A stretch of 64,000 nucleotides of DNA from positions 1-64,000 of the forward strand of contig NZ_JAFCLU010000021.1 of the NCBI RefSeq assembly GCF_018130385.1, in the 5' to 3' direction. The notes below the pieces were generated by a model that was not told the origin of the DNA, did no database searches, and saw only the letters and a program-made list of their open reading frames with translations. Below are positions 24,458 to 33,979 of this stretch, piece by piece. How positions within the stretch are numbered: position 1 is the first letter of the stretch; the number at the start of each line of letters is the position of its first letter. The DNA comes from Bradyrhizobium sp. AUGA SZCCT0283 (GTDB taxonomy: Bacteria; Pseudomonadota; Alphaproteobacteria; Rhizobiales; Xanthobacteraceae). The position numbers were made by a program, and so were the translations under genes.

Positions 24458-25860
24458 TGGATGCCACGATGGACAAGACGACCGAGGCCGGCGCAAGCCG
24501 CGACCTCGGTCACGGCATCAGCTTTGGTGAAGCCTTCCGGGTCTGGCTGCGGGTCGCCGTATTGAGCTTCGGCGGCCCGGCCGGGCAGATCGCGGTGATG
24601 CACCGCATCCTGGTCGAGGAAAAAAACTGGATCTCCGAGAGCCGGTTCCTGCATGCGCTGAATTACTGCATGCTGTTGCCGGGTCCGGAGGCGCAGCAGC
24701 TTGCGACCTATATCGGCTGGCTGTTGCATCGGACCGCCGGCGGCATCATGGCCGGCGGCCTGTTCATCCTGCCCGGCATCGTCGCCATCATGGCCTTGAG
24801 CTACGTCTACGCGGCCTATGGCAATGTCGGCTTCGTCGAGGCGGTGTTCTTCGGATTGAAGGCTGCGGTGCTCGCCATCGTCGTCCATGCCGTGGTCCGC
24901 GTGGGAAAACGCGCGTTGCGCAACCGGGTGATGATTGCGCTGGCGGCGGTCGCCTTTGTCGCGATCTTCTTTTTCAACGTCCCCTTCCCGGTCATCATCA
25001 TCGCGGCGGGCGTGATCGGTTATTTCGGCGCGCGCAGCGGCCGGCCCGAATTCGGCGCTATCGAACACGGTGGCGGCGGCAAGACGTCGGCGGCGGTCGA
25101 CAGCCTGCTCGGCGAGGAATTGCCCGATCACGTCCGGCCCAGCGTGGCGCGCGCTCTCAAAGTTAGCTCGGTTTGGCTATTGCTGTGGGTGGTGCCGGTC
25201 GCGGCGCTGCTGATCGGGCTCGGGCAAGCCAATGTGTTCAGCCAGATCGCGCTGTTCTTCTCCAAGATGGCGATGGTGACGTTCGGCGGCGCCTATGCGG
25301 TGCTGGCCTATGTCGCCCAACAGGCGGTCGAGCATTATCACTGGCTGCAGCCGCGCGAGATGCTGGATGGCCTTGGCATGGCCGAGACCACGCCGGGCCC
25401 GCTGATCATGGTGTTGCAGTTCGTTGGCTTCATGGCCGCCTATCGCGATCCCGGCGCGTTGTCGCCGATGCTGGCCGCGACGCTCGGCGGTTTGCTGGCG
25501 ACTTGGGTCACCTTCATTCCCTGCTTCCTCTGGATCTTCCTCGGCGCGCCCTATGTCGAGACGCTGCGCGGCAACAAGGGGCTGGCGGGCGCGCTGACCG
25601 CGATCACCGCCGCGGTCGTCGGCGTGATCCTCAATCTGTCGATCTGGTTTTCGCTGCATACGCTGTTCCGGCAGACCATCCCGGTTCGCTCGCTCGGCCT
25701 GTCGTTCGACATGCCGGTGTGGGGAAGCCTCGATATCGCGGCCTTCGTGCTGGCCGCGGCCGCGGCGACCGCGATCTTCCGCCTCAACATCGGGATGCTC
25801 TGGGTGCTGGCGGGGTCGTGCGCGGCGGGCGTAGCGTTGCGGTTTGCGGGGCTTGTCTGA
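24457..25860 (+). CDS. chrA: Chromate efflux transporter ChrA
   Basis: Bidomain CHR-family exporter of 467 residues that removes chromate from the cytoplasm. Two CHR repeats: first with VLSFGGPAGQIAVMHR and LLPGPEAQQLATYIGW, second with MVTFGGAYAVLAYVAQQAV and AETTPGPLIMVLQFVGF. About ten to twelve helices. Its start overlaps the chrB stop, so both are made together. Confidence 0.92.
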   Translation: MDATMDKTTEAGASRDLGHGISFGEAFRVWLRVAVLSFGGPAGQIAVMHRILVEEKNWISESRFLHALNYCMLLPGPEAQQLATYIGWLLHRTAGGIMAGGLFILPGIVAIMALSYVYAAYGNVGFVEAVFFGLKAAVLAIVVHAVVRVGKRALRNRVMIALAAVAFVAIFFFNVPFPVIIIAAGVIGYFGARSGRPEFGAIEHGGGGKTSAAVDSLLGEELPDHVRPSVARALKVSSVWLLLWVVPVAALLIGLGQANVFSQIALFFSKMAMVTFGGAYAVLAYVAQQAVEHYHWLQPREMLDGLGMAETTPGPLIMVLQFVGFMAAYRDPGALSPMLAATLGGLLATWVTFIPCFLWIFLGAPYVETLRGNKGLAGALTAITAAVVGVILNLSIWFSLHTLFRQTIPVRSLGLSFDMPVWGSLDIAAFVLAAAAATAIFRLNIGMLWVLAGSCAAGVALRFAGLV

Positions 25861-25967
25861 ATGCAGACTCATCGAAGGCACGAAAGGCCACGTCGCCACG
25901 CGGCCTTTGCGTAAGATCAAGCTGGCCCCTGCCGGCTGCATTAGGGTGCCTCAATACGAGGCTTGTC

Positions 25968-26624
25968 ATGCTGCCGTTTACGCCGGACCAGTTTCTCTCG
26001 GTCTTCGTGACGTACAACAACGCGATCTGGCCGATCCAGATCGTCGCCTATCTGCTCGGCGGCGTCGCGGTCACGCTTCTGTTTCGAAAGCCGCCAGGCG
26101 GAGATCGGGTGATCGCCGGCGTTCTCGCCGCGATGTGGCTGTGGACTGCGATCTTCTATCACGCGCTGTTCTTTGCGGACATCAACAAGGCGGCGTACCT
26201 GTTCGCGGCATTGTTCGTCGTCCAGGGCGGCTACTTCTTCTACGAAGGCTGCTATCGCGGCCGGATCCACTTCAGCCAGGGATCGGGATTTCTCGCCTGG
26301 CTGGGCCTCGCCTTCGCAGCCTACGCGGCGATCCTGTATCCGCTGATCGGCATGATGACCGGGCATCCCTACCCGGCGATGCCCATGTTCGGCGTCACGC
26401 CATGCCCGGTGACGATCTTTGCCTTCGGAATGTTGCTTGCGACCGCACCGCCGCTGTCGCGCTGGCTGCTCGTCATTCCCTTTGTCTGGTCGCTGATCGG
26501 AGGCAGTGCGGCCATCTTGCTGCACGTGCCGCAGGACTGGTTTCTGCTCGTCAGCGGCCTGATCGCCGTACCGTTGATTGCATTCCGTTCTGGACTGGCT
26601 GTCCAGCCGCAGCAGGCCCGCTAA
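25968..26624 (+). CDS. DUF6064 membrane protein
   Basis: A 218-residue integral membrane protein with about seven helices. N terminus LPFTPDQFLSVFVTYNNAIWPIQ and mid-part HPYPAMPMFGVTPCPVTIFAFGMLL match the DUF6064 family as remembered. Ribosome site GAGG 8 nt upstream. Function unknown. Follows chrA by 107 bp on the same strand and overlaps the convergent CDF gene by 4 bp at the stop codons. Confidence 0.75.
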   Translation: MLPFTPDQFLSVFVTYNNAIWPIQIVAYLLGGVAVTLLFRKPPGGDRVIAGVLAAMWLWTAIFYHALFFADINKAAYLFAALFVVQGGYFFYEGCYRGRIHFSQGSGFLAWLGLAFAAYAAILYPLIGMMTGHPYPAMPMFGVTPCPVTIFAFGMLLATAPPLSRWLLVIPFVWSLIGGSAAILLHVPQDWFLLVSGLIAVPLIAFRSGLAVQPQQAR

Positions 26625-27568
26625 ACCACGTTCGCCGGCGCCAGCTTGCAGACATCAGGGTCCACCTCGATCTGCAAGGTGGTGTGGTGGATGTTGAAAC
26701 GGTGCGAAAGCTCCTCGCAGACGCCATGCAGGAAGGCGTCGTCGGTGCCGCCCGGCCGCACCAGATGCGCGGTCAGCGCGGTCTCGTTGGTGCTCATCGC
26801 CCAGACGTGGAGGTCGTGAACGTCGGAGACGCCTTCGAGGCCGGCGAGATAGTCCCTCACCTGCGCCAGCTCGATGCCGCGCGGCACGCCGTCGAGCGCG
26901 AGGTTGACGCTGTCGCGCGCCAGCCCCCATCCGCTCCAGAACACCACGGCGGCGATGACGAGGCTGATGGCGGGATCGAGCCACAGCCATCCCGTCAGCA
27001 TGATGACGAAGGCGGCAACCACCACCCCGAGCGAGACGCCCGCGTCCGCCACCATGTGCAGATAGGCGCCGCGGATATTGAGATCGCCGTGGCGGCCGCG
27101 CATGAACAATAGCGCGGTGCCGCCATTGATGGCGACGCCAAGCGCCGCGACCACCACGACCATCCAGCCCGCGACCGGCGCAGGGCTGTAGAGCCGGTTG
27201 ACCGCCTCGACGACAATGCCGCCGACCGCAACCAGCAGCAGCCCGGCATTGAACAGGGCCGCCAGGATCGAAGCCCGGCGATATCCGTAGGTATGCCGCT
27301 GCGTCGGCTGCTTCTGCGACAGCCACGCCGCGCCCCATGCCAGGAGCAGCGCGATCACGTCGGAGAGATTGTGAACCGCGTCCGAAATCAGCGCCAGCGA
27401 GTTGGCGGCATAGCCGAAGATCAATTCCGCAATGACGAACGCCGTATTGAGCGCGGCGCCGATGGCGAACGCCCAGCCGAAACTGTCCGGCGCATGGCTG
27501 TGGCCGGCCTGACCATTGGAATGATCATGCGTGTGGGAATGATTGTGATGAGAGTGATCGTGCGCCAT
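26621..27568 (-). CDS. Cation diffusion facilitator exporter (CzcD/ZitB type)
   Basis: A 315-residue Zn2+/Co2+/Cd2+:H+ antiporter. It has a His-rich N terminus (HDHSHHNHSHTHDHS), six helices, metal-site motifs SDAVHNLSD in helix 2 and HMVADAGVS in helix 5, and a C-terminal cytoplasmic domain (VSDVHDLHVWAMS). The CzcD-like pattern suggests zinc as main substrate. Confidence 0.92.
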   Translation of the reverse strand: MAHDHSHHNHSHTHDHSNGQAGHSHAPDSFGWAFAIGAALNTAFVIAELIFGYAANSLALISDAVHNLSDVIALLLAWGAAWLSQKQPTQRHTYGYRRASILAALFNAGLLLVAVGGIVVEAVNRLYSPAPVAGWMVVVVAALGVAINGGTALLFMRGRHGDLNIRGAYLHMVADAGVSLGVVVAAFVIMLTGWLWLDPAISLVIAAVVFWSGWGLARDSVNLALDGVPRGIELAQVRDYLAGLEGVSDVHDLHVWAMSTNETALTAHLVRPGGTDDAFLHGVCEELSHRFNIHHTTLQIEVDPDVCKLAPANVV

Positions 27569-27640
27569 TCCGCCTCGATGAACTTCAACGGCGACTTATA
27601 TAGCGCGACGGATTTCGAATACTATTACAGGCGGGAATCG

Positions 27641-27725
27641 TATGGTGGGCAAAGCGACGCGTGCCCACCAATTTCCAATCGCGAAACAAGATGGTGGGCA
27701 CGGCGCTGGTGCGCCTTTGCCCCCT
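27641..27725. repeat. GTGGGCA-type dispersed inverted repeat
   Basis: Contains GGTGGGCAAAGCG ... GTGCCCACCA and GATGGTGGGCACGGCGC ... GCGCCTTTGCCC, i.e. two nested inverted units. Two related copies occur at 30961-31054 and 40369-40492, all between genes. A typical Bradyrhizobium intergenic repeat. Confidence 0.75.
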
Positions 27726-27736
27726 ACATTCTCGCG

Positions 27737-29992
27737 CTACTCCACCCCGCGCAAGAACTTGTTCGACTTCGGCAGGCCGTGCGCGAGGCGGCCGGCGTCG
27801 GCGCGGTTGCCGCGCCAGTCGGACAATTCCTTGGCGCTCATGCTCTGCTCGCGGCCGGCGGAATCCTTCCAGGTCAATCCCGCCTTGAGTTCGAAGACGG
27901 CGACATCGGACAGCTTGGCGCTGGAATATTTCTGCAACCGCACGCCGCGGCCACGCGCCATCTCCGGCACCTGGTCGAGCGGGAACAGCACCATCTTGTG
28001 GTTGGTGCCGATCGCAGCGACGGTATCGCCTGCCACCGTCGCAATCGCACAGGCCTCGTTCGGCATGGTGACGTTGAGCACCTGCTTGCCCTTGCGGGTA
28101 TTGCCGACGCAATCCTCTTCCTTGACGATAAAACCCTGCCCCTCGCTGCTCGCGATCAGGAATTTGCGTTCGCCCTTGTGGACGAACAGCGAGACGATCG
28201 CCGCATCCTGCTCCATGTCGATGAACATCCGGATCGGTTCGCCATGGCCGCGGCCGCCCGGCAGTTTCGCGACGTCGAGCGAATAGAATTTGCCGTTGGT
28301 GGCAAACAGCAGCAGTTTTGACGTGGTCTCGGCGAAGAACGCATGGTCGAGCTTGTCGTCGGTCTTGAAGGCGAGCCCCGAGATATCCTCGACATGGCCC
28401 TTCAGCGTGCGCACCCAGCCCTTTTCCGAGATCACTACCGTGCAGGGCTCGCGCTCGACAAAGGCTTCCTCGATCGCGGCGAGATCATGCTCGGGCGCGT
28501 CGGCGAACATCGTGCGGCGCTTGCCGAGCGGCGTCTTCGGCCCAAAAAGATCGCGGACCTTGCGGACCTGCTCGCCGACCTTGGACCATTGCTCGGTCTC
28601 GGAACCGAGCAGCGACTTGATGCCCTTCAATTCGTTGCGAAGGTTCTTGTCCTCGGTGCGGATTTCGAATTCCTCGAGCTTGCGCAAGGAGCGCAGGCGC
28701 ATGTTGAGGATGGCGTCGGCCTGGACTTCCGTGAGCTTGAACGCCTTGATCAGCGCTGGCTTCGGCTCGTCCTCGGTGCGGATGATCTTGATCACCTTGT
28801 CGATGTTCAGATAGGCGATCAGGTAACCGCCGAGAATTTCGAGCCGGTTCTCGATCTGGGTCTTGCGGAAGTTGGAGCGGCGGACCAGCACGTCGCGCAG
28901 ATGGTCGAGCCATTCGCGCAGACATTCCGCGAGCCCCACCACCTTGGGGATCTTGCCCTTGATCAGCACGTTGAGGTTCAGCGAAATCTTGCTTTCCAGC
29001 TCGGTGAGCCGGAACAGCGATTCCATCATCAGTGCGGGATCGACCGCACGAGATTTCGGCTCGATTACCAAGCGGACGTCTTCCGCCGACTCGTCCCTGA
29101 CGTCGCCGACCAGCGGCAGCTTCTTCTCGTTCAGGAGCTCGGCGATCTTCTCGACCAGCCGGGATTTCTGCACCAGCCACGGGATCTCGGTGATGACGAC
29201 GACCCAGGTGCCGCGCGCGCCCTCTTCCTGGGTCCATTTGGCGCGGGTGCGGAACGAGCCGCGGCCGGTGGTGTAGGCTTCGGCGATGCTTTCCTTGGAA
29301 TCGACCACGATGCCGCCGGTCGGGAAATCGGGACCCTTGACCCATTTCAAAAGCGACTTCGACTTGGCGTCGGGCTTGTCGATCAGATGCAACGCTGCAT
29401 CGCACAGCTCGGCCGCGTTGTGCGGCGGGATCGAGGTCGCCATGCCGACCGCGATGCCCTGCGAACCGTTGGCGAGCAGATTCGGGAAGCCGCCGGGCAG
29501 AACCACCGGCTCCTTGCTCTGTCCGTCGTAATTGGGGCGGAACTCGACGCCGTCCTCGTCGATGCCTTCCAGCAGCAGCCGCGCGACCTCGGTCATGCGC
29601 GCTTCGGTGTAACGGTAGGCGGCCGGATTATCGCCGTCGATATTGCCAAAATTGCCCTGGCCGTCGACCAGCGGATAGCGCGAGGCGAAATCCTGCGCCA
29701 GACGCACCATGGCGTCGTAGATCGCCTGGTCGCCATGCGGATGGAACGAGCCCATCACGTCGCCGACGATCTTGGCCGACTTCTTGAACGGCGTGCCGGG
29801 GTCGAGCCGCAACAGGCGCATGCCGTACAGAATACGCCGGTGCACCGGCTTCAGCCCGTCGCGGGCGTCTGGCAAAGCGCGGTGCATGATGGTCGAGAGC
29901 GCGTAGGCGAGATAGCGCTCTTCCAGCGCATCGCGCAGCATCACCTCGTGGATTTCAGCCGGCTCTTCCGGCGGTAGCTGTCGTTTTCCCAT
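27737..29992 (-). CDS. parC: DNA topoisomerase IV subunit A
   Basis: Decatenates daughter chromosomes together with ParE. 751 residues; breakage-reunion domain first, then the six-bladed beta-pinwheel. The catalytic Tyr lies in AAYRYTEARM (about residue 127). In the quinolone region (GDVMGSFHPHGDQAIYDAM) the position of E. coli ParC Ser80 is occupied by Gln. The C terminus lacks a GyrA box and reads FKTDDKLDHAFFAETTSKLL, as in ParC. Leftward, at the end of the housekeeping block. Confidence 0.96.
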   Translation of the reverse strand: MGKRQLPPEEPAEIHEVMLRDALEERYLAYALSTIMHRALPDARDGLKPVHRRILYGMRLLRLDPGTPFKKSAKIVGDVMGSFHPHGDQAIYDAMVRLAQDFASRYPLVDGQGNFGNIDGDNPAAYRYTEARMTEVARLLLEGIDEDGVEFRPNYDGQSKEPVVLPGGFPNLLANGSQGIAVGMATSIPPHNAAELCDAALHLIDKPDAKSKSLLKWVKGPDFPTGGIVVDSKESIAEAYTTGRGSFRTRAKWTQEEGARGTWVVVITEIPWLVQKSRLVEKIAELLNEKKLPLVGDVRDESAEDVRLVIEPKSRAVDPALMMESLFRLTELESKISLNLNVLIKGKIPKVVGLAECLREWLDHLRDVLVRRSNFRKTQIENRLEILGGYLIAYLNIDKVIKIIRTEDEPKPALIKAFKLTEVQADAILNMRLRSLRKLEEFEIRTEDKNLRNELKGIKSLLGSETEQWSKVGEQVRKVRDLFGPKTPLGKRRTMFADAPEHDLAAIEEAFVEREPCTVVISEKGWVRTLKGHVEDISGLAFKTDDKLDHAFFAETTSKLLLFATNGKFYSLDVAKLPGGRGHGEPIRMFIDMEQDAAIVSLFVHKGERKFLIASSEGQGFIVKEEDCVGNTRKGKQVLNVTMPNEACAIATVAGDTVAAIGTNHKMVLFPLDQVPEMARGRGVRLQKYSSAKLSDVAVFELKAGLTWKDSAGREQSMSAKELSDWRGNRADAGRLAHGLPKSNKFLRGVE

Positions 29993-30178
29993 GGGGAGGC
30001 GTTAAACTTTTCGGCTGAATCGGGCAAGACGCGAATGGGAACATCCGCGTCCCGGCGCCCTGAGGAACCCATAACCACAGGTGTTTGTGGCGAAAAATGG
30101 CTGGGGCTGCCGAGCCATGGATGGGCCGCGGCTTATGGGTCGCCGCGTTCACGGGGACGACCGGCGGCAGGGGCCAAG

Positions 30179-30931
30179 TCAGGCCGACGAACTGATTCGC
30201 GCCCGGTGCCGCGTCACCGCGTTGATGAACCCGTCTCTGGCGTCGGAATGGCCCTGCCCGCGCGGCTCCAGCACGTGGCGGAGCAGGAACATCCCGGTCA
30301 GGCGAAAACCGTCCTGCAGGTCCTGGTCCGACCAGCCGTTCGCGCCACCCGCGCCTTCGCGCAGGAAGGGCGGCAGCCGCAGCAGCCGGTCCCGGTATGG
30401 CTCGCCCGCAGCCCGCGACACCGCGCCGCCGGACTTTGGCGAGACGTAGATCAGGTCGGCGGTCCCGCCGGTGGCGGCGCAGTTTTCCAGATCGAGGCCG
30501 AAGCCGAGTTCGGCCAGCATCGCGAGTTCGAACCTGATGAGGTGGGCGGCCGCGCCGCTGGCATCGTCAAAGTCGTCGAGGATGCGGTCGAGCAACTCGT
30601 AGATGTCCTCGTGCGGATCGCGCTCCGGCAACAGCCGCGCCAGCGAAGCCAGATGGGTGACGCCATAGACCGCATGGGAGGACGCGAGCAGCGTTGCGGC
30701 GCGCAGCCGCGTGCCTTCGATCGCGTAGGTGCCGAGATGCTCGTCGAGCCGCGCCCGCCAGACCGCGGTGACGCTGTTGCCGGGTTGCAGCAACGGCCGC
30801 ATCCGCGACGAGGAGCCGCCGCGTACCAGGCCGAGATGACGACCATGCTCGCGCGTCAGCAGTTCGACAATGGCGGAGGATTCGCCATGCCGCCGCACGC
30901 CCAGCACGATGCCTTCGTCGGTCCATTCCAT
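30179..30931 (-). CDS. recO: DNA repair protein RecO
   Basis: RecF-pathway mediator that loads RecA on SSB-coated DNA. 250 residues: N-terminal OB fold (MEWTDEGIVLGVRRHGESSAIVELLTREHGR), helical C-terminal domain with RFELAMLAELGFGLDLENCAATG. The zinc-type Cys cluster is reduced, as usual in alphaproteobacteria. Start at 30931 fits the family; the frame extends to 30991 through repeat DNA and has no good ribosome site at either place. Confidence 0.92.
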   Translation of the reverse strand: MEWTDEGIVLGVRRHGESSAIVELLTREHGRHLGLVRGGSSSRMRPLLQPGNSVTAVWRARLDEHLGTYAIEGTRLRAATLLASSHAVYGVTHLASLARLLPERDPHEDIYELLDRILDDFDDASGAAAHLIRFELAMLAELGFGLDLENCAATGGTADLIYVSPKSGGAVSRAAGEPYRDRLLRLPPFLREGAGGANGWSDQDLQDGFRLTGMFLLRHVLEPRGQGHSDARDGFINAVTRHRARISSSA

Positions 30932-30960
30932 GGGAAGGAGTTTACAGGATTTCGGCGCAT

Positions 30961-31054
30961 GTAGGGTGGGCAAAGCGCAGGTGCCCACCAACGATCAACA
31001 AACTGTGTCGCCTGGGATGGTGTGCACGGCGCGAAGCGCCTTTGCCCACCCCGC
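30961..31054. repeat. GTGGGCA-type dispersed inverted repeat (second copy)
   Basis: GTAGGGTGGGCAAAGCG at the left end and CGCCTTTGCCCACCCCGC at the right end form an imperfect palindrome, with an inner GTGCCCACCA ... TGTGCACGG pair. Same family as 27641-27725 and 40369-40492. Confidence 0.75.
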
Positions 31055-31058
31055 ACGA

Positions 31059-31439
31059 TCACGCGTCGAACCATCCTACCGCATCGCCGGTGAAGGAGAA
31101 GTACAGCCCCGCCGCGGTCAATGCGCAGGAGATCACCTCGATGCCGCTGTCGAACGCCAGGCCCTTCTCGGCGATCAGTTGCACCAGGGAAATCACGGAG
31201 AGCACCAGCGCTGCCGCCAGCGCCCAGCGCGGCCAATTCTTGCGGCGCTCGGCGGCGAGCCGGACGAAGTAGACCAAAAGCAGGATCAGACCGGCCGCCA
31301 TCAAGGTCCCGGCATTGATCATCTGCTCCGTCATGTTGGCGTTCGGCGTGCGGTCCTGAAACGCCACCGACACCGCATCCAGCGTCAGCGACAGATACAG
31401 CAGAACCTCAAACCACAGCACGTTGCGGGGTACGTTCAT
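31059..31439 (-). CDS. Hypothetical four-helix membrane protein
   Basis: A 126-residue protein with four predicted membrane helices (about 8-28, 41-60, 72-90, 100-118) and Asn/Trp-rich ends. It sits between era and recO on the same strand, 48 bp after era. No family recognised; likely a conserved rhizobial membrane protein of unknown function. Confidence 0.65.
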   Translation of the reverse strand: MNVPRNVLWFEVLLYLSLTLDAVSVAFQDRTPNANMTEQMINAGTLMAAGLILLLVYFVRLAAERRKNWPRWALAAALVLSVISLVQLIAEKGLAFDSGIEVISCALTAAGLYFSFTGDAVGWFDA

Positions 31440-31486
31440 CGGGCCTGTTCTTTGTTATTGCCTGATTGCGGCCTGATCATTGCCGA

Positions 31487-32416
31487 TCATTCCTTGGGGA
31501 ATTCCAATCCCATTTCCCGGTAGCGGTCGGGATCGTTGCCCCAGTTCTCGCGCACCTTGACGAACAGGAACAGGTGCACGGGCACGCCCAGAATCTCGGC
31601 GATCTCCTTGCGCGAATCCGCGCCGATCGACTTGATGGTGGCGCCGCCCTTGCCGAGTACGATCTTGCGCTGGCTCTCGCGCTCGACAAAGATCGTCTGC
31701 TCAATCCGCACCGACTTGTCCTTGCGCTCGGTCCAGCTGTCGGTCTCGACGGTCGATTGATACGGCAGCTCCTGGTGCAGTTGGCGGTAGATCTTTTCGC
31801 GGGTGATTTCGGCTGCCAGATGCCGCAGCGGCGCATCCGACATCTGGTCCTCGGGGTAATGAAACGGCCCCGGCGGCACCATCTTCGCCAGCGTCTTGCG
31901 CAGATCGGCGACGCCATCGCCCGACAACGCCGAGATCATGAAGGTGCTTTCGAATTTCATGCGCTCATTGGCGGCCTGCGCCAGCGCCAAAAGCTTCTCG
32001 CGCGGGATCAGGTCGATCTTGTTCAGCACCAGGATTTTCGGGTGCGCAACCGTCGCGAGCTTCTTCAGGATCGCGTCGGCCTCCTCGTCGATTCCAGCCT
32101 TGGCGTCGAGCAGCACGCAGACGAGGTCGGCATCATGGGCCCCGCTCCAGGCGGTGGAGACCATGGCGCGGTCGAGCCTTCGTTTGGGCGCGAAGATGCC
32201 GGGCGTATCGACCAGGATGATCTGGGCATTGTCCTCGATCACGATGCCGCGGATCAGCGCCCGCGTCGTCTGCACCTTGCGCGAGACGATGGTGACCTTG
32301 GAGCCGACCAGCGCGTTGACCAGCGTGGACTTGCCGACATTGGGGGCTCCGATCAGCGCGACAAAGCCGCAACGGGTGTCGGCGGACGTGGCCTCGGCTG
32401 AGGATTCAACTGTCAT
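31487..32416 (-). CDS. era: GTPase Era, 16S rRNA maturation factor
   Basis: A 309-residue ribosome-assembly GTPase: G1 GAPNVGKST, switch/G2 region around TTRALIRG, G3 DTPG, G4 NKID, G5 SALSG, then the KH domain (ERESQRKIVLGKGGATIKSIGADSRKEI) that binds the 3' end of 16S rRNA. Start at 32416 (MTVESS) overlaps the rnc stop by 11 nt; a second ATG lies three codons earlier. Part of the lepB-rnc-era operon. Confidence 0.96.
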   Translation of the reverse strand: MTVESSAEATSADTRCGFVALIGAPNVGKSTLVNALVGSKVTIVSRKVQTTRALIRGIVIEDNAQIILVDTPGIFAPKRRLDRAMVSTAWSGAHDADLVCVLLDAKAGIDEEADAILKKLATVAHPKILVLNKIDLIPREKLLALAQAANERMKFESTFMISALSGDGVADLRKTLAKMVPPGPFHYPEDQMSDAPLRHLAAEITREKIYRQLHQELPYQSTVETDSWTERKDKSVRIEQTIFVERESQRKIVLGKGGATIKSIGADSRKEIAEILGVPVHLFLFVKVRENWGNDPDRYREMGLEFPKE

Positions 32417-33224
32417 TGCTGCCACCGCCGACGCCTTCGCGTTCGATCATCACGGAGGCTGCGACCTTCTCGGCGGCGCGCTTGGAGCCGCCAACGCCTT
32501 CGGCGGGCACCAGTCCCGGCAAGTCGACGGCGACGCGGAACTGCGGGTCGTGATGCGGCCCGGTGCGCTCGATCTCGCGATAGACCGGTGTCGGCAAGCC
32601 CTTGCTCTGGGCCCATTCCTGCAACACCGTCTTGGGATCGCGCAGCGGCCGGCGCGGCTTGCGCATCCGCTCCAGCCAGTTGCGCTCGACGAATTGCGAC
32701 GCCGCCGCATAGCCGCCGTCGAGATAGATCGCCCCGATCACGGCCTCGCAGATGTCACCGAGCACGGATTTGCGCAGGCGCGCGCCCGCCCCCGCGCCGA
32801 CCGCGCCGAGCTTGATATCGTCGAGCAGCCCGAGCGATTTTGCGACGTCGGCGCAGCTTTCCTTGCGCACGAGATCGGCGAGGCGCTTCGACAATTCGCC
32901 TTCGTCGGCCCGCGGATAGGCGCGATACAGCATGTCGGAGATGATCAGCCCGAGCACGTGATCGCCGAGAAATTCGAGGCGCTGATAGCTGTCCGCGCGA
33001 TGACGCGTGGCGGGCTTCAAGGCGGAGACATGGGTAAAGGCGGTCGTCAGCAGTGCGGGATCGGAAAATTTGTAGCCGATACGCCCCTCGATCGCGGCAG
33101 CGGCCGCCTTGGCCCCGGCCTTGCCGCGCTTCTTTTTCGGCGCAGTGACGCCGGCGGCTTCGGCCTGCTGGCGCGGCTCGCCCGAGGTCGGTGTGTCAGG
33201 AATGATCGCTGTCTCGTCGTTCAT
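32406..33224 (-). CDS. rnc: Ribonuclease III
   Basis: Double-strand-specific endonuclease for rRNA and mRNA processing, 272 residues. The catalytic signature appears as QRLEFLGDHVLGLIISDM; the second acidic cluster is in SVLGDICEAVIGAIYLDGG; the C-terminal dsRNA-binding domain ends with KRAAEKVAASVMIE. It has a roughly 45-residue N-terminal extension rich in Lys/Ala (KKKRGKAGAKAAAAAIEG), longer than E. coli RNase III. Overlaps lepB upstream by 4 nt. Confidence 0.96.
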   Translation of the reverse strand: MNDETAIIPDTPTSGEPRQQAEAAGVTAPKKKRGKAGAKAAAAAIEGRIGYKFSDPALLTTAFTHVSALKPATRHRADSYQRLEFLGDHVLGLIISDMLYRAYPRADEGELSKRLADLVRKESCADVAKSLGLLDDIKLGAVGAGAGARLRKSVLGDICEAVIGAIYLDGGYAAASQFVERNWLERMRKPRRPLRDPKTVLQEWAQSKGLPTPVYREIERTGPHHDPQFRVAVDLPGLVPAEGVGGSKRAAEKVAASVMIEREGVGGGSNDS

Positions 33225-33979
33225 CGCACGATTGTGAATAGGCGATTCCAGCGCACGGCCGTCGGCCAGCGCCAGAACATCCAGGCATGTTCACCCTCGG
33301 CGATGGAGAAGAAAATCATTTGCGCGCGGCCGACGATGTTCTCGAACGGCACATAGCCCACCGCCGACAGCACGCGGCTGTCGGTCGAGTTGTCGCGGTT
33401 GTCGCCCATCATGAAGAAGTGGCCGGCCGGCACCGTATAGACGTTGGTGTTGTCGTAGAAGCCGTTGTCGACGCAATCGAGCGATTCATAGCTGACGCCG
33501 TTCGGCAGCGTTTCCTTCCAGCGCTTGACGCGCGCGGTGGCGTCGGAACCGCAGGGATCCTCGCCGATGAAGTCGGAAAGCCGCTCGCGCTTGACCGGCT
33601 TGTCGTTGATGTAGAGCAGGCCTTCCCGCATCTGGATGCGGTCGCCCGGCAGGCCGATCACACGCTTGATGTAATCGGTGGAGTCATCCTTCGGCAGGCG
33701 GAACACCACAATGTCGCCCCGGTTCGGCTCCGAGCCGAAGATGCGGCCCGAGAACAGCGGCGGCGACAATGGAATGGAATAGTGGCTGTAGCCGTAGGAA
33801 TATTTCGAGACAAACAGGTAATCGCCCACCAGCAGCGTCGCCTTCATCGATCCCGAGGGGATGTTGAACGGCTGAAACAGGAAAGTGCGGATCACGAGCG
33901 CGATCAGGAGAGCGTGGATGACGACGCGGATGGTTTCGCCCAAGCCGCTTTCAGATTTTGTGCTGGAGGTCACGCTCAT
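33221..33979 (-). CDS. lepB: Signal peptidase I
   Basis: Membrane serine protease of 252 residues that removes Sec/Tat signal peptides. One N-terminal membrane helix (about 18-38), catalytic Ser in NIPSGSMKATLLVGDYLFV, catalytic Lys in DYIKRVIGLPGDRI, and box E MMGDNRDNSTDSR. First gene of the lepB-rnc-era operon. Confidence 0.96.
   Translation of the reverse strand: MSVTSSTKSESGLGETIRVVIHALLIALVIRTFLFQPFNIPSGSMKATLLVGDYLFVSKYSYGYSHYSIPLSPPLFSGRIFGSEPNRGDIVVFRLPKDDSTDYIKRVIGLPGDRIQMREGLLYINDKPVKRERLSDFIGEDPCGSDATARVKRWKETLPNGVSYESLDCVDNGFYDNTNVYTVPAGHFFMMGDNRDNSTDSRVLSAVGYVPFENIVGRAQMIFFSIAEGEHAWMFWRWPTAVRWNRLFTIVR

Noticed and set aside
28343..29977. 544-codon plus-strand frame over parC
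   Set aside because: Fully antisense to parC and of shadow-like composition (His/Asp/Arg-rich).
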